DNA from: Paragordius varius
Taxonomy: Eukaryota; Nematomorpha
Assembly: GCA_964247055.1 (NCBI GenBank)
Contig: OZ176055.1
Location: 2,170,001 to 2,234,000 of the forward strand
Length of the DNA stretch: 64,000 nt
Direction: 5' to 3'
In this document: positions 47,652 to 58,528 of the stretch, in pieces
Numbering within the stretch: the stretch's first letter is position 1
How the letters are laid out: every line of letters begins with the position of its first letter
Position numbers and translations under genes: made by a program
Notes under the pieces: generated by a model
What the model was told of the DNA's origin: nothing
The model's input: only the letters and a program-made list of their open reading frames with translations
Database searches by the model: none

Positions 47652-50600
47652 TTATTCAATTGGCATTATGGATTTAACTAAAATATCTAAAAGTTTATCC
47701 TGCTCAGACATTGTCCTGTTTTCAAAAACATGTGGTTTAAGTCCATCACTGGTGATCTAATATAAAATCATATGCATTATATGCTACTAAAACGAAAATT
47801 AAGTTACAAGAATAAAATCCAAATTAACATGATAATAAAACTTTAAATTTCGAATTTGCAAAGACAAATTTTTGCCCATATATTTTCCTATTTTATCTCA
47901 CACATCGCTTATTATAAATTACAGTAAATATTGAAATTATACGGACAAAACCTAAAAATATAAAGACAAATGTTTTTTTACAAGAAAATTATACTTTTTA
48001 AAATTTCATTTTTAAAAAGATAACTTATTGTTTTATATTGCAAAAATATAAAATTGATATGTATATTGCTTACACAATCAATTAAATATTTTAGAATTGT
48101 AATTATATAATTGTGAGGAAAAGCTTTTTAAAAGTATGGTTTCTTTTAGAAAAAATTATTTGTCTTTATATTTTTACGTTTTGTCAGTATAATTTCAGTT
48201 TTTACTCTATGTTTAAAATATTTTTTGTGTCACACCAGCTATACAATTAGAAATGGTTTATATATAATTATAATTTAATATATGAAAGTGCCCGATTAAA
48301 ACTACAGAAAATTACCTGAGGATTGGTTTGAGTGTCAATACTCTTTGTTTTGTTATTAGCTTGCGTAGGCCCTATAGCAGGCGCCAATATATTAAGCAAT
48401 TCATTCTTCACATTTTTATTTGTGTCAAGATCTAACAATTTATCTTTCAAATATTTTGGAATTTCATGGGATCGTAACCAATCATAAGAGGCATTCAAAT
48501 TAAAATAATTTTCGTCCGATTTTGCCTTAACGTTTTCTCGTTCGATCCTTTGTTTCTCTAATGCCAATAACTTTAACACTTCCAATGCTTGTTGGGAAAA
48601 TCGGGAACCTAATTGTGATTCAGTTTTTTCTTTGTCACTATTTAACATACACTTTTATAAATTAAAGCAATTTTTTGCAACTATACTATAATTATCAATC
48701 AGTTAAATGGTTGCCAAAAATATTGCAAAAATGACAGAATGTACAAATTAATGGGCAGAAATTTTATAAGAGACCCATTAAACTTGAATTTTTAATAACG
48801 ACTTGATTCAAACAGCAATGTATGAAATGACAATTGTAATAAAACAATTTTTATATGAAAAAATAAGGTTTTAAAAAAGTATGGTTGCATTTTAAAAAAC
48901 ATTGCTTTTAGTTATTACCTTTTGTCTGCATAATTTAAATTTTTAATTTATTTTTCTAAAAAACTAACCGATCGTTTTCGAGACGCTTTATCATAGCTTC
49001 GATAGAGACCAAACTTTCTTCATTCTGATTTACTGAATTGTTGAGCTTGGTGTTCTTGTCCTCCATAGTTGATTTTGTTACATTAGCGTCAACTGGAAGT
49101 ATATTTGATTCCTTTATTTCTTTATTTTGGTTAAATCGTTTTTCCGACCATAATTTTAAAAGGTCATCAATTCCTTTGGACCATTCAGCCATGTTTTGTG
49201 CTGTGAGAATATCTGAGTGTCTTCGCTCACTACCGCTTAAAGCAATCATCTATTCACATACAAAACATAATTTTTTATAGGGGTTTGGAATAAAGATTCG
49301 ATTACAAAATTCCTTAATAGAATTCGAAATTGATTCAATATATAAAAGTAAACCTGGTTATTCCACATTTGAGACATGTTATGCTTTTCACGATCGAAAT
49401 TCCGCTTGGATTGTGATAAGGCCATTTTAGCGGTTTCCAGCATTTCTCCTTTTATGCCATTCCAATCCGAATGAATTTGTCGGGCTAGGGCCTGGGCTCT
49501 CTCTTGGCCCCATTCAGTGTAGCATTGATCTCGTTTACGTTCCCAATCACGTAACAGGGATTTAGCCAGACCCCTTAAATCATCTTTTCGCCTTTCGAAA
49601 GACATGATTAGATTTTCTTTTCCTGAAATATATATATATATATATATATATATGTGGAAATTAATGTGATGCAGTAAAAAATGTATGTAAAAATAGGATG
49701 TAAAAAAAGTAAGGAGATAAAAAAGTTTTATTTGGATGTTAAATATGAAGAGTATTGCTTAATAAAAATAATTTGTTTTATGTTCCAAAGTATTTTAAGT
49801 AATTTTTAACGGTAGGGTAGCTTAAAGAAGATGTATTTTATTTTAAGTTGTTTTACCATTGCTTTTTGGCCAAAATGAATTCAATTTAGTTAACCTCTAC
49901 CGACTTCTATCATATTAATAATTTTCTACTTGTATTTCCTTTATCAATCATATCTTCAGCCCATTCCTTTATAACGTCATCGAATTTATGGGTCCATCGA
50001 TCAACCAGTCCATTTTTTAGTGCTATATACTCTTGTTGCATTTGATCGTGTCTTTCATTACATCGCTGTTCCCAGGTTTGAAAAGCTAAAATTCGATCTG
50101 ATTCCCATTCTGATAATATATCACCTAATGGCAATAAATTAAAGTTTTGATAAAGTACAGAATTGATTTTTATAATTTATACAAATTAGTTTTGGAACAT
50201 CTAATATAATAAGAAATATCCTATCTTTTTAATTACAACATATGGGGCCAAATGAATTATGGTAATGATTAGAATAACTTTTGTATGACTCAAGGATTCC
50301 ATCATTTCGAAATATTGGTATTTCATACGAATTTGATCAATAATATACAATTAATACAAAAGAATAATATATTTTATCAAGATTATTGGAAAATAATTCG
50401 CTCCATGTAAATTTTTGAGACTCGCTTAAAAATATTTTCGAATACTTTAAACATATATGCAAAATTTTTTTTTATTACCCATACGGCTCGAAATCAACCC
50501 AATTTCTATTTTTTACTAATTAATGAGCTGATTTTATCTTATCTAGATATATGAAAATACCAACATTTTTAGTTATCCATTGATTCTTGACTACTATTTA

Positions 50601-51757
50601 AACTCCATGTTTTTATTTAAACTTAACAAAACTAAACCTTTTTGTTTATCCCATAACTCAAGCATAGCATCATGACTCTCCTCAAACAAAGTATTGCTCC
50701 GTTCTCGCAACTGTGTAGCTAGAGATTGAACGTCATCTTTTATAGTCCATGCCTCCTTTTCAAAGTGATTGATGGTTCGATTGAATACACGATCACAACC
50801 CCTCACCATATTGCCAAAGAAAGTGTCCCCATTTTGTTTTAACCATTCGGATTGAGCCATTTTCCTGTCGGCATGCCAACTCGCTAAAGCTTGGAGTCTC
50901 ATGCGTTTCCATTCACGTTCTGCTTCTGTTCGTAATCTAACGCCTTCCTCTTGGATAAGTTGGGGGATCATGCTTTGGGAACGATCTAATACGTTGGTTG
51001 TTTTCGTTGATGTGGTAACCATCATATCTGGTTGATTTGGGGTTGAGTTAATTATGTTGCCATTGGTTTTAACAATTCTTGTGTCGGTATCAACATAATT
51101 TTGATAGTTTTTAGGATGAGCGTTGTTATCGATTGAATAATGATCATTGTCCGAATAATGTTGGTGTGACAATAGATTGGTAGGTATTTTGATATCAAAC
51201 TATATACGAAACAGAAAATGGTTATTTCATCAAAATAAAAACAATACTGATAAAAAGTTAAAATATTGGGGATTAAATTGGGATTTGGTTAAATTGAATT
51301 CCAAATAAGATGAAAAAAAGATAACTTCAATAGTTGGCACATTGGAATTGTTTGTATCATGTTTGGGTGTTTTGAAAGTATTGATGCGAATCGGTGGAGA
51401 AGTGAGACTTGGTTGAGGTGTCCGTGAACCGATTTTAGAATGTTCGGCTGAAAGAATATTTAGTATTCTGCCTTTTCTGCTATCCGTTTCACGGATTTCT
51501 TCATCTGGACTCGGTATCCGTTGTAGCGCCCCTTCAGAATCTACAAAGTGATCATGGGACGTTTGTTGTTTTATCTCATTAGTCAAATAATTTTTTGGGG
51601 GATTACTTTGAGTTTGACTTTCCTCCATACTCCCAGTGGTTTTTAAAAGTTCTCTAACACCTAAACTTCGCTTGGGACTTTTTGAAGTGGATTGCCCACT
51701 ACCTCCTAAAACAATAAGATCTTCCTCAGAATCGCTAAATTCGTCAGGAGATTTCAT
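47652..51757 (-). CDS. Unrecognised helical protein with four exon-encoded W-x10-W modules
   Basis: Seven exons: 51757-51326, 51199-50638, 50124-49930, 49622-49354, 49249-48969, 48637-48316 and 47756-47652, all phases matching, 721 residues. The frame opens at a TTG upstream; the first ATG (MKSPDEFSDSEED) is at 51757. The N-terminal 230 residues are disordered with an acidic Ser-rich start and SP/TP sites. Residues 230-525 are helical, charged and Trp-rich, with four modules: REWKRMRLQALASW (W241, W252), SEWESDRILAFQTW (338, 349), RDWERKRDQCYTEW (423, 434) and AEWSKGIDDLLKLW (509, 520). Consecutive exons 2-5 each carry one. A Lys/Glu coiled-coil-like stretch and a short tail follow. No membrane segment or signal peptide. 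I do not recognise a family; a cytoskeletal or scaffold role would be a guess. Confidence 0.75.
47922..48206. mobile_element. MITE family A
   Basis: Runs from CAGTAAATATTGAAATTATA to 'tcagtataatttcagttttt' plus 'actc', in the last intron of the W-x10-W gene. Very close to the copy at 8190-8483, so probably a recent pair. Confidence 0.75.
48790..48945. mobile_element. MITE family A, right half
   Basis: Only 'aaaagtatggttgcatttta' plus 'aa' and 'taccttttgtctgcataatt' with 'taaattttta' remain, inside intron 5 of the W-x10-W gene. Confidence 0.5.
49627..49653. repeat. (AT)n microsatellite near exon 4 acceptor
   Basis: AT run directly upstream, on the minus strand, of the TTTCAG acceptor of the exon starting at 49622. 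Confidence 0.9.
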
Positions 51758-53689
51758 GACTGGCAAAAGAGACAAATATATGTTGAAATCATTCAAAAAA
51801 CTTAAAAATATATATATATTTTGAAATATAATAGTTTTTTTACCAGCTAAAAATAATTAAACAGAGTTAGTTTACAAACTAAATAACTATATAACAATCA
51901 AAAGTATTGTTATACACATTATCTTAATTAACAAATGGAAAAATGCACCATTTACATATTATTTTAATAGTATAAAATGGAAGCTATTTTACATTGGGAT
52001 ATATATTGTAAGTCAAATATTATTATAATTAAAATTTAGATTTAAAGTTTTATAAAAGTAAACAATGTTTTATATATTTTTTATACTTTTATTATGATAT
52101 TCCTAACATGCCTTTTGCTTTATTCAAAATACCCAAGAGTTATTTACAATATGGCGTTTATTCATTAGTTTTTCAATTGCATTATATAAGTTTTTTAACC
52201 ATTTATTTTACAGTCAATATATTATTATAAAATTACAATTTTTTCCATCAGTGTTTGCATACAAAATTCAGATAAACATGCTTTATTAAAGTTATATCAA
52301 CATTTATGGTAGTTTATAATAATCGAAAACCGCAAAGCTACTCACATGCCAAATAACAATTTTAGGTGAAACAAATTGTTTTAAATACAAAAAATATTGT
52401 TCTTACATATAAATTATATTTTGCTAAACAATGTTGCATATCATTTTAATATTTTTTGTTTTCGGCTGAGTAGTGACATTAGACTTAACACAAATAAGTC
52501 GGGATATAGCGAGGTTTTTTTATTGCTTGAAATACAATATTTTTGAATAAGTACATAAATTTATTAATGTAATATAAAAAAATTTAAATAACATTTTTAA
52601 CTTGATATTAATATTCCCATCAAAATTCTGAAGATTTTTCTATCAAATTTTTTAATGCATTTTTTGTGTTTTGAAAAGGTTAAATAAAGTTGGTGATGCA
52701 CAAATTATAAAATAAATTTTGATGTCATCAAAATAGCGACATCAAATAATTGTGCAAAAATATGATTTTTTTACGTTGGACGTCCTTTTTAACAAATGAT
52801 TAAATGCCAAATCGAAAAAAACCGAAAATTATTTATGATTAAAAAAATAAAACAAAATATGTTTAATTTTAACCATTTAAATTATTTTCCTATTGATAAA
52901 TAGTTTGAGGTTGCGATTAAGTTAATTTATTAAAACGGTAATTTTATAATAAACTATAAAAAATTTAATGGAAATCACAAAATGCTCTTTTATTTTTAAT
53001 TTAACCATTAAAGTCTGATTAAAAAAACCTAAATGCCTAATTCAAATAATAAAATTATTATAGTTATAGAACTAATTCATTAACACTCCATCCATTGGGG
53101 TAGTTTTCCCAGAGCGATTTCACATCTTAAAAATATTAAGGCTGTTAAGCCGAATTCGAAAAGGTGCTTAGCCTTTCATGCCCCTAAGCAGCGTTTTTCA
53201 AAAATATCATCCTCTTCACCCAATTCATATACGTTAATTAGCAAAAATATCAAATAAAAAGTTTATAACATTAAAAAAGGTTCCAATTATATATACTTAA
53301 ATATCTAAACAGTTTCCAAAATAATATTATTCATATTTTTGAATCTGTCAAGTGTGCCCTACACCACTCTTAAAAATATCCAAGTTCTACTTGATCATAT
53401 GATTTTTTATCACCTCCAAATAAAGTTGTTATGCGACTTAAGTCTCCTATATTTTTTTATCACTTGACGCAAGCCATGGCTTGAAAAACTTGGAAGTCTA
53501 GTTGAAAAATTTTTTTTATCACCCCATCTATTATCCAAGAGCGTTAAACCGTTTACATCATGACTCAAAATTGTATGAAATGAACTTCAACAAAATTTTG
53601 CTAAAAATATAATTTTAGAAGGTATGCATCTTAAAAATATTTTCGTTGGCATTTTAATTTAGCGTATATTAAAATTTTTATCTTGCGAT

Positions 53690-54420
53690 CCCGGCATGTC
53701 GTTTATTTTAAGAGGACTAGGCCATTTTGGAGTAGGAAATTTGGAACTTTCGGAGCCCACATTTAAAAATTAAATTTTTTGAATATACTTTTTGCTTTTA
53801 ATATGTAGTTTATGATATATTTTAGTTTCTTTAGAAAAATGTATCACCAAAAAAATTTTATTTAAACAAATTTGCGCAAATTTTGCCATTTTCTGATATG
53901 AATCATTTACCACATATTAATCTAAGGGTCAAAACTAAATGCATCTAAAGCATCCTGATACATTTATTAATTAGATTATCTTCTCCCGGATTTTTGTCGC
54001 ACTGTAATGCATTAAAAAGTTTGTAGCTATATATTAACAGAAAATTTGAAATACTTTAATTTTAATAGCATATTCGTTTCAAGCAGAATTAGGAAGTCAA
54101 AAACTCTAAAAATATAAGCTTTCTATCTAATACACACAATGTACACAAAAAACATCATGATAAAATATATATACTATTGTAATTATCAGGAATCTCATAG
54201 TAGATTATGTGGCTAAAAGTGTTTTAATAATGTTATTTACATTTTTGTGGTAAGTGTTCCATATCAGAAAATGGCGCCAAAGCTAAATGTTTCATTCTAA
54301 ATAATATCACTAATCATAAACTACCTATAAAAAAATAAAATTATTAAAAATAATTTTTTTTGATTCGGGATCCGAAAGTCACAATCTTTTCCCTCCTTCT
54401 AAATAGATTACTTTAATAAC
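53690..54420. repeat. Diverged inverted (fold-back) repeat
   Basis: Arm 1 (about 53700-53915) has 'aactttcggagcccacattt', 'gtagtttatgatatatttta' and 'aattttgccattttctgata' plus 'tgaat'. Arm 2 (about 54240-54420) holds the complements 'tccatatcagaaaatggcgc', 'aatcataaactacctataa' and 'ggatccgaaagtcacaatct'. A direct partial copy of arm 1 lies at 54865-55040 ('gactttcggagtccaaataa' ... 'caaatttcgctatttgatat'). The class is unclear; it could be an old fold-back transposon. It has no coding content. Confidence 0.5.
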
Positions 54421-55231
54421 GCAAAAACAACCCAGGGCTCATGCCATATTATATGCTAAATTTTGATATCAACTAAAAATATTTTTTAAAAAGGCAAAAT
54501 GGAAGCGGTATAAAAGCACCCAAAGACATTTTAGGACACCTTTATGCTAAAGGTTTCTACAACATCAAAATATGATTTAAACATTCGTTCGTTTTCACAA
54601 TTATATCAAATTTGTGTTTTTTTTACAAAAATTCAAAATTTAAAGCAAAAAGAGTTTTAATATAAATTCTGATGTGATAGAATGCATCACAAATTATCTT
54701 AAATAGTCGTTTTTATAAAGTCTTAAAGCTTTTTTGTACCGTTTTCATAATGCCTCAAAGTATGTACCTTCAACAAAATTTCATAAAAATTAAAATTTTG
54801 AAAAAAGTGTGCATAATTTTGTTTATTTATCGCATTTCTGGATTTTTGCGTTCTAGAGTGAAAACAATTTGGACTTTCGGAGTCCAAATAATATATTTTT
54901 AAAAAATATTGTTTTGCTTTTTATAGTTGATTCAAGACAAATTTTAGTGAAATTTTTTGATGGAACCATTAAGCTTTCACACATTATTAAAAAAGGTGTG
55001 CAAATTTCGCTATTTGATATAAGGAGCACTTAAAAATGTTAATACTTTCCAAAACATTTGTAAGCCCCAAAACCAAGAGCACCATGAAATTTCTAGCGCA
55101 ACTTTTTATCAAATTATATTTTTTCATCAATTTTGTATACTGTCGATATGAACATAATTTTTGAAAATTTCTAAGAAAATATTTTTAAAAAAATAATTAT
55201 TTACAAAATAGAGCATTGCATTGAATATGTA

Positions 55232-55813
55232 TTAACACTTGTATACAACACACTCATTTTAGTCCTTCGAAAATTGGGGTAGTTGGATACCCCAGGCCTG
55301 TTTAAAATCAAATACTTTAAAAAGTATGGAAGAAATCGAAACCATGGCAAAATTTTGCACTTCTATAACATTAATAAATCGAAATGTATAAAAAAATTTA
55401 TTTAAAAATACTTGATATTACTTATTTTAAGCTAAAACGGGTAAAAATTTCGTCAACGTGCCATGTATCAAATTGTAAAATTAAGGAATAATACAAAATA
55501 AACCGCTTTTTCTATTTCTATCAATGTTAGATGTAATATATATAAAAATTTAGCTTAAATTTTACCCTTAAAATATAATGAAGACGATATTTTGAAAAAA
55601 TTTTGTAAAATAAAAATGGCGTCGAAGTAGTTTGAGATGGAACTTTTTTTTCAAAACATAATTTTATCAGGATATTATGTCATAATTATATAATTTTTAT
55701 GAGGATAGAAGCATAATTTAAATTTGGACCGTTTTCTTCAGTAGTTTTATTTAAATATTAATTTAAATTTAGTCTGCGGTATTTAGATACCCCAATTTGA
55801 ATCGAGGTGTTAA
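55232..55813 (+). mobile_element. Family C element, complete
   Basis: Runs from TTAACACTTGTATACAACAC to 'gaatcgaggTGTTAA', 582 bp, collinear with 44519-45105 and 18889-19481. Confidence 0.8.
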
Positions 55814-56193
55814 TGCACACATGTTATGTTGACCAAATTTTTACCTTAAGGTTTATCCATAAATAATTTAATGAATATTTTTTAAATAATCGCTACATTA
55901 ATTCTATTAAGTGCACATTTGCAATGGTTTTGATTTGTTTTATATCTATAAGAATATTTTGTTTTAAACAGGCCTGAGGTTTCCAAACACCGAATTGGAG
56001 GACGGAAATAAATGCAATGTATCGAAGTGCTAAACTTGCAAGTAAACTACTATATTAAAAAAGGTTTGGCTTTTTGTATAATAAATACCTTCAATAAGGC
56101 CTTTTTATTAAAATAAAAAATTATTATTAAAAATATTTTTTTGGGCGACCAATTTTCTTTGTCCCAGATGACAACATTTTTAATGAACAACGC

Positions 56194-58339
56194 ATGATGT
56201 TTAAATTTTTGAAAAAACATCCTAAAAAATTTGCTTTAGCAGGTTGTTTAACGCTTTATGGCTCCAAGTTTTTGTATGTAAGGCACAAGTTTAAAAAATA
56301 ATTATGTAAGGGAAAATAAATTAATGGAATTATATTGTAATAAATCCGCGATGTATGGCGATGTTAGTTTAGCGTCACCCTATCATCAACTTAGTCAATT
56401 ATATGTTGCAATGGACTGTAGCAAGGATAAATTGTTAGATTCTACAGTGTCCTACTTTAAAACCTATATAACACCAGTAATTAATTTATGTGGCATATCT
56501 TTGGACTTTCTTAAAGTATATCCCAATTTAAAATAAGTTATTTAATTTAGATCCACAACTATTATTTGACAATGAACATATCAAATCATTAAGCCAAAAT
56601 ATTGTCAGACATAATAATCAAAGCGCTAAACTGATGATGATGGTTTTAGGTACCAATGACACACGACAAATATTGCTAAATTTGATCAAGCAAAATACAA
56701 ATCAAACAAATTATTTATCTAATCACATCGTTTTGACCTATTATCCTTTTAACGTTCCCATTTATAAATTGATAAAAACGCGATACTCATCTTTTGTTCC
56801 ATTAGTGTCGCCAAAATCTAACAATATTGATGAAATTAGTAATTCCAAATTTGACAACGTGTTTTTCAAAGTATTTCCGTACGATTTTCATCGTTTAAAA
56901 AACTTATCTTATATTTTAAAATCCATGATATCATTGATACAATTGGATAATGACGATAAAAAAGATGATTTGGATAATAAATTTCCCGTTATGGATGCGT
57001 TTGACATAAATGGGTTTGTTAAATCGGCATCAAATACGTTTTCTACTGAATATATCTCATTTGATAATCTTCACATTGGTGATAGAGATAATATCAAAAC
57101 CATGTCTCAATTAATAAATTCTTGTGTAGCAGACGACAATAAATGCCCATTATCACGTAATAAAAACTCTCAACAATTATCGGTAAATTTTGAATAAATA
57201 CAAATTAATCGTTTAAATTTTAAACGCGTTTTATAGTATAGGATTTAAAAATTTTAAATATTTTAGACAGTTAAATTTTGATTATATTTATATGAAATAG
57301 AGTAATAAACCAAAATCATTCAATGTTACACTCAACATTAAATATTTTGTTGATGAAATGGATGCAAAATTATCTGGATGGGTGGATTTAGCAATGAAAC
57401 ACATTGGAGATATTCTAATTAGACGGCTTATTCGTCGTAAATCTTTCATCTTTTAGTTTTATCAAAAAAATATTTTATATATTTTTAGTCATCTGAACTG
57501 CTTTTATATTTTAAATAATTTATAATATTTAGGATTTTGACATATTATCTATTTTTTCACTGTTGTTAGCTAAAAGGCTAAAATCGATTCAATTCAAAAT
57601 CCAATCTTGTTCGCATTTCACCATCTTAAACGAAAGTAACAATCTAAGACAATTGGGTTACATTCAAAGAGATAACCAGTTAATACCCCAAAATTCAAGC
57701 TATATCCGATTTTTAGCCGTTCCAAATCTACAAAACGCTACCAATTTTTCAGATACGCTAAATCATAATGACCAAATTTTAAATTCATATGAGAATCGAG
57801 AAATCGTGACATGGAATGATTCAAACAATGTTTCACAAGAAAAGTAAAATTTGAAAATACCCTTTAACTGTATAATATGATAATCACATAATGACGCAAA
57901 ACTTTTTTTCAAAGAATTCTTATCTAAATTCTCAATTAAAATATAATTATTAACGATCTTCTAAACTTTTCCATTTTATTTCAATAGGGAGGGAAGTATA
58001 CAAGATTTAAGTTGTGCAAACGCGTATAATTTGCTAGATTCAAATCATATACTGGAAATACCAATGTGCAATGTTGACTCCATCGATTTAAATATTTCAA
58101 CATGCGAATCCAATAATACATATGATATAGCGAATCCAAATTATTTGACTCATATTAGTTTATTAACAGAAAATGAAATTTTTGAACTAACAAAAAATAA
58201 GGAAGTAGAAATTGAAAGTCAAAAGATTACAGAAACATCGGACTCTAAAAATAATGATGTCTTTGACCATATTTCTCCAAACCTATCGATTAAAATTCTG
58301 CCGAATTTTTGTCGGATTCAAAAGTTGGAATACGAATAA
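56194..58339 (+). CDS. AGK: Divergent acylglycerol kinase (AGK) homologue, apparent pseudokinase
   Basis: In animals AGK makes lysophosphatidic and phosphatidic acid at mitochondria and, independently of catalysis, belongs to the TIM22 import complex. Six exons: 56194-56273, 56311-56515, 56538-57182, 57301-57436, 57570-57843 and 57988-58339, 563 residues (human 422). The first two introns are 37 and 22 nt. Support: the N-terminus HPKKFALAGCLTLYGSKFLE, then YCNKSAMYGD...YVAMDCSKDKLL and PVINLCGISLDFLK align with the AGK segment leading to the kinase core; PVMDAFDING parallels VPLDVLQIKG; the C-terminus has SIKILPNFCRIQKLEY. The nucleotide motif GGDGT is replaced by GTNDT (133-137) and the preceding NPAACKGKA by MDCSKDKLL, so catalysis is unlikely. 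Long Asn/Asp/Ser-rich insertions explain the extra length. The frame is open upstream of the ATG to a CCCAG, so an earlier exon is possible. Confidence 0.75.
56274..56310 (+). other. Short intron, 37 nt
   Basis: gtatgtaagg...ttatgtaag, phase 2, in the AGK gene. The donor GTATGT is favoured over the GTAAGG four bases downstream because only the former keeps frame with LENKLMELYCNKS. Confidence 0.7.
56516..56537 (+). other. Ultra-short intron, 22 nt
   Basis: gtatatcc...aaataag, phase 0, between GISLDFLK and LFNLDPQLLFD in AGK. Reading through ends at a TAA that overlaps its 3' end. The only other nearby acceptor (TTTAG, 13 nt on) would break frame. Confidence 0.65.
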
Positions 58340-58528
58340 ATTATATGCACATATATTTTCAAATTTATGTATGTATAAATATGCGGCATAAAAATTCCAG
58401 GTAAATTTGTAAGTTATGTGCTTATTTAACAATTTGGAAAAAGTGATTAAAATTAAAATATCACCGGTATTGTGTTTAGAAAGCATTTCAGAATATTTGT
58501 TTAGCATCAAGCTATTTTGTGCTTACGG
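58340..58528. other. Convergent gap AGK-ZP gene
   Basis: 189 bp between the two stop codons. It must contain both 3' ends; nothing else visible. Confidence 0.5.

Larger units (their letters stand above)
51758..56193. other. Repeat-rich divergent intergenic region
   Basis: Lies between the start codons of the W-x10-W gene and AGK. No gene recognised. It contains a family C end fragment near 53080 ('ttaacactccatccattggg' plus 'gta'), a diverged fold-back repeat (53690-54420) with a further related segment at 54840-55040, a complete family C element (55232-55813) and an inverted family C end (about 55968-56035). Confidence 0.6.
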
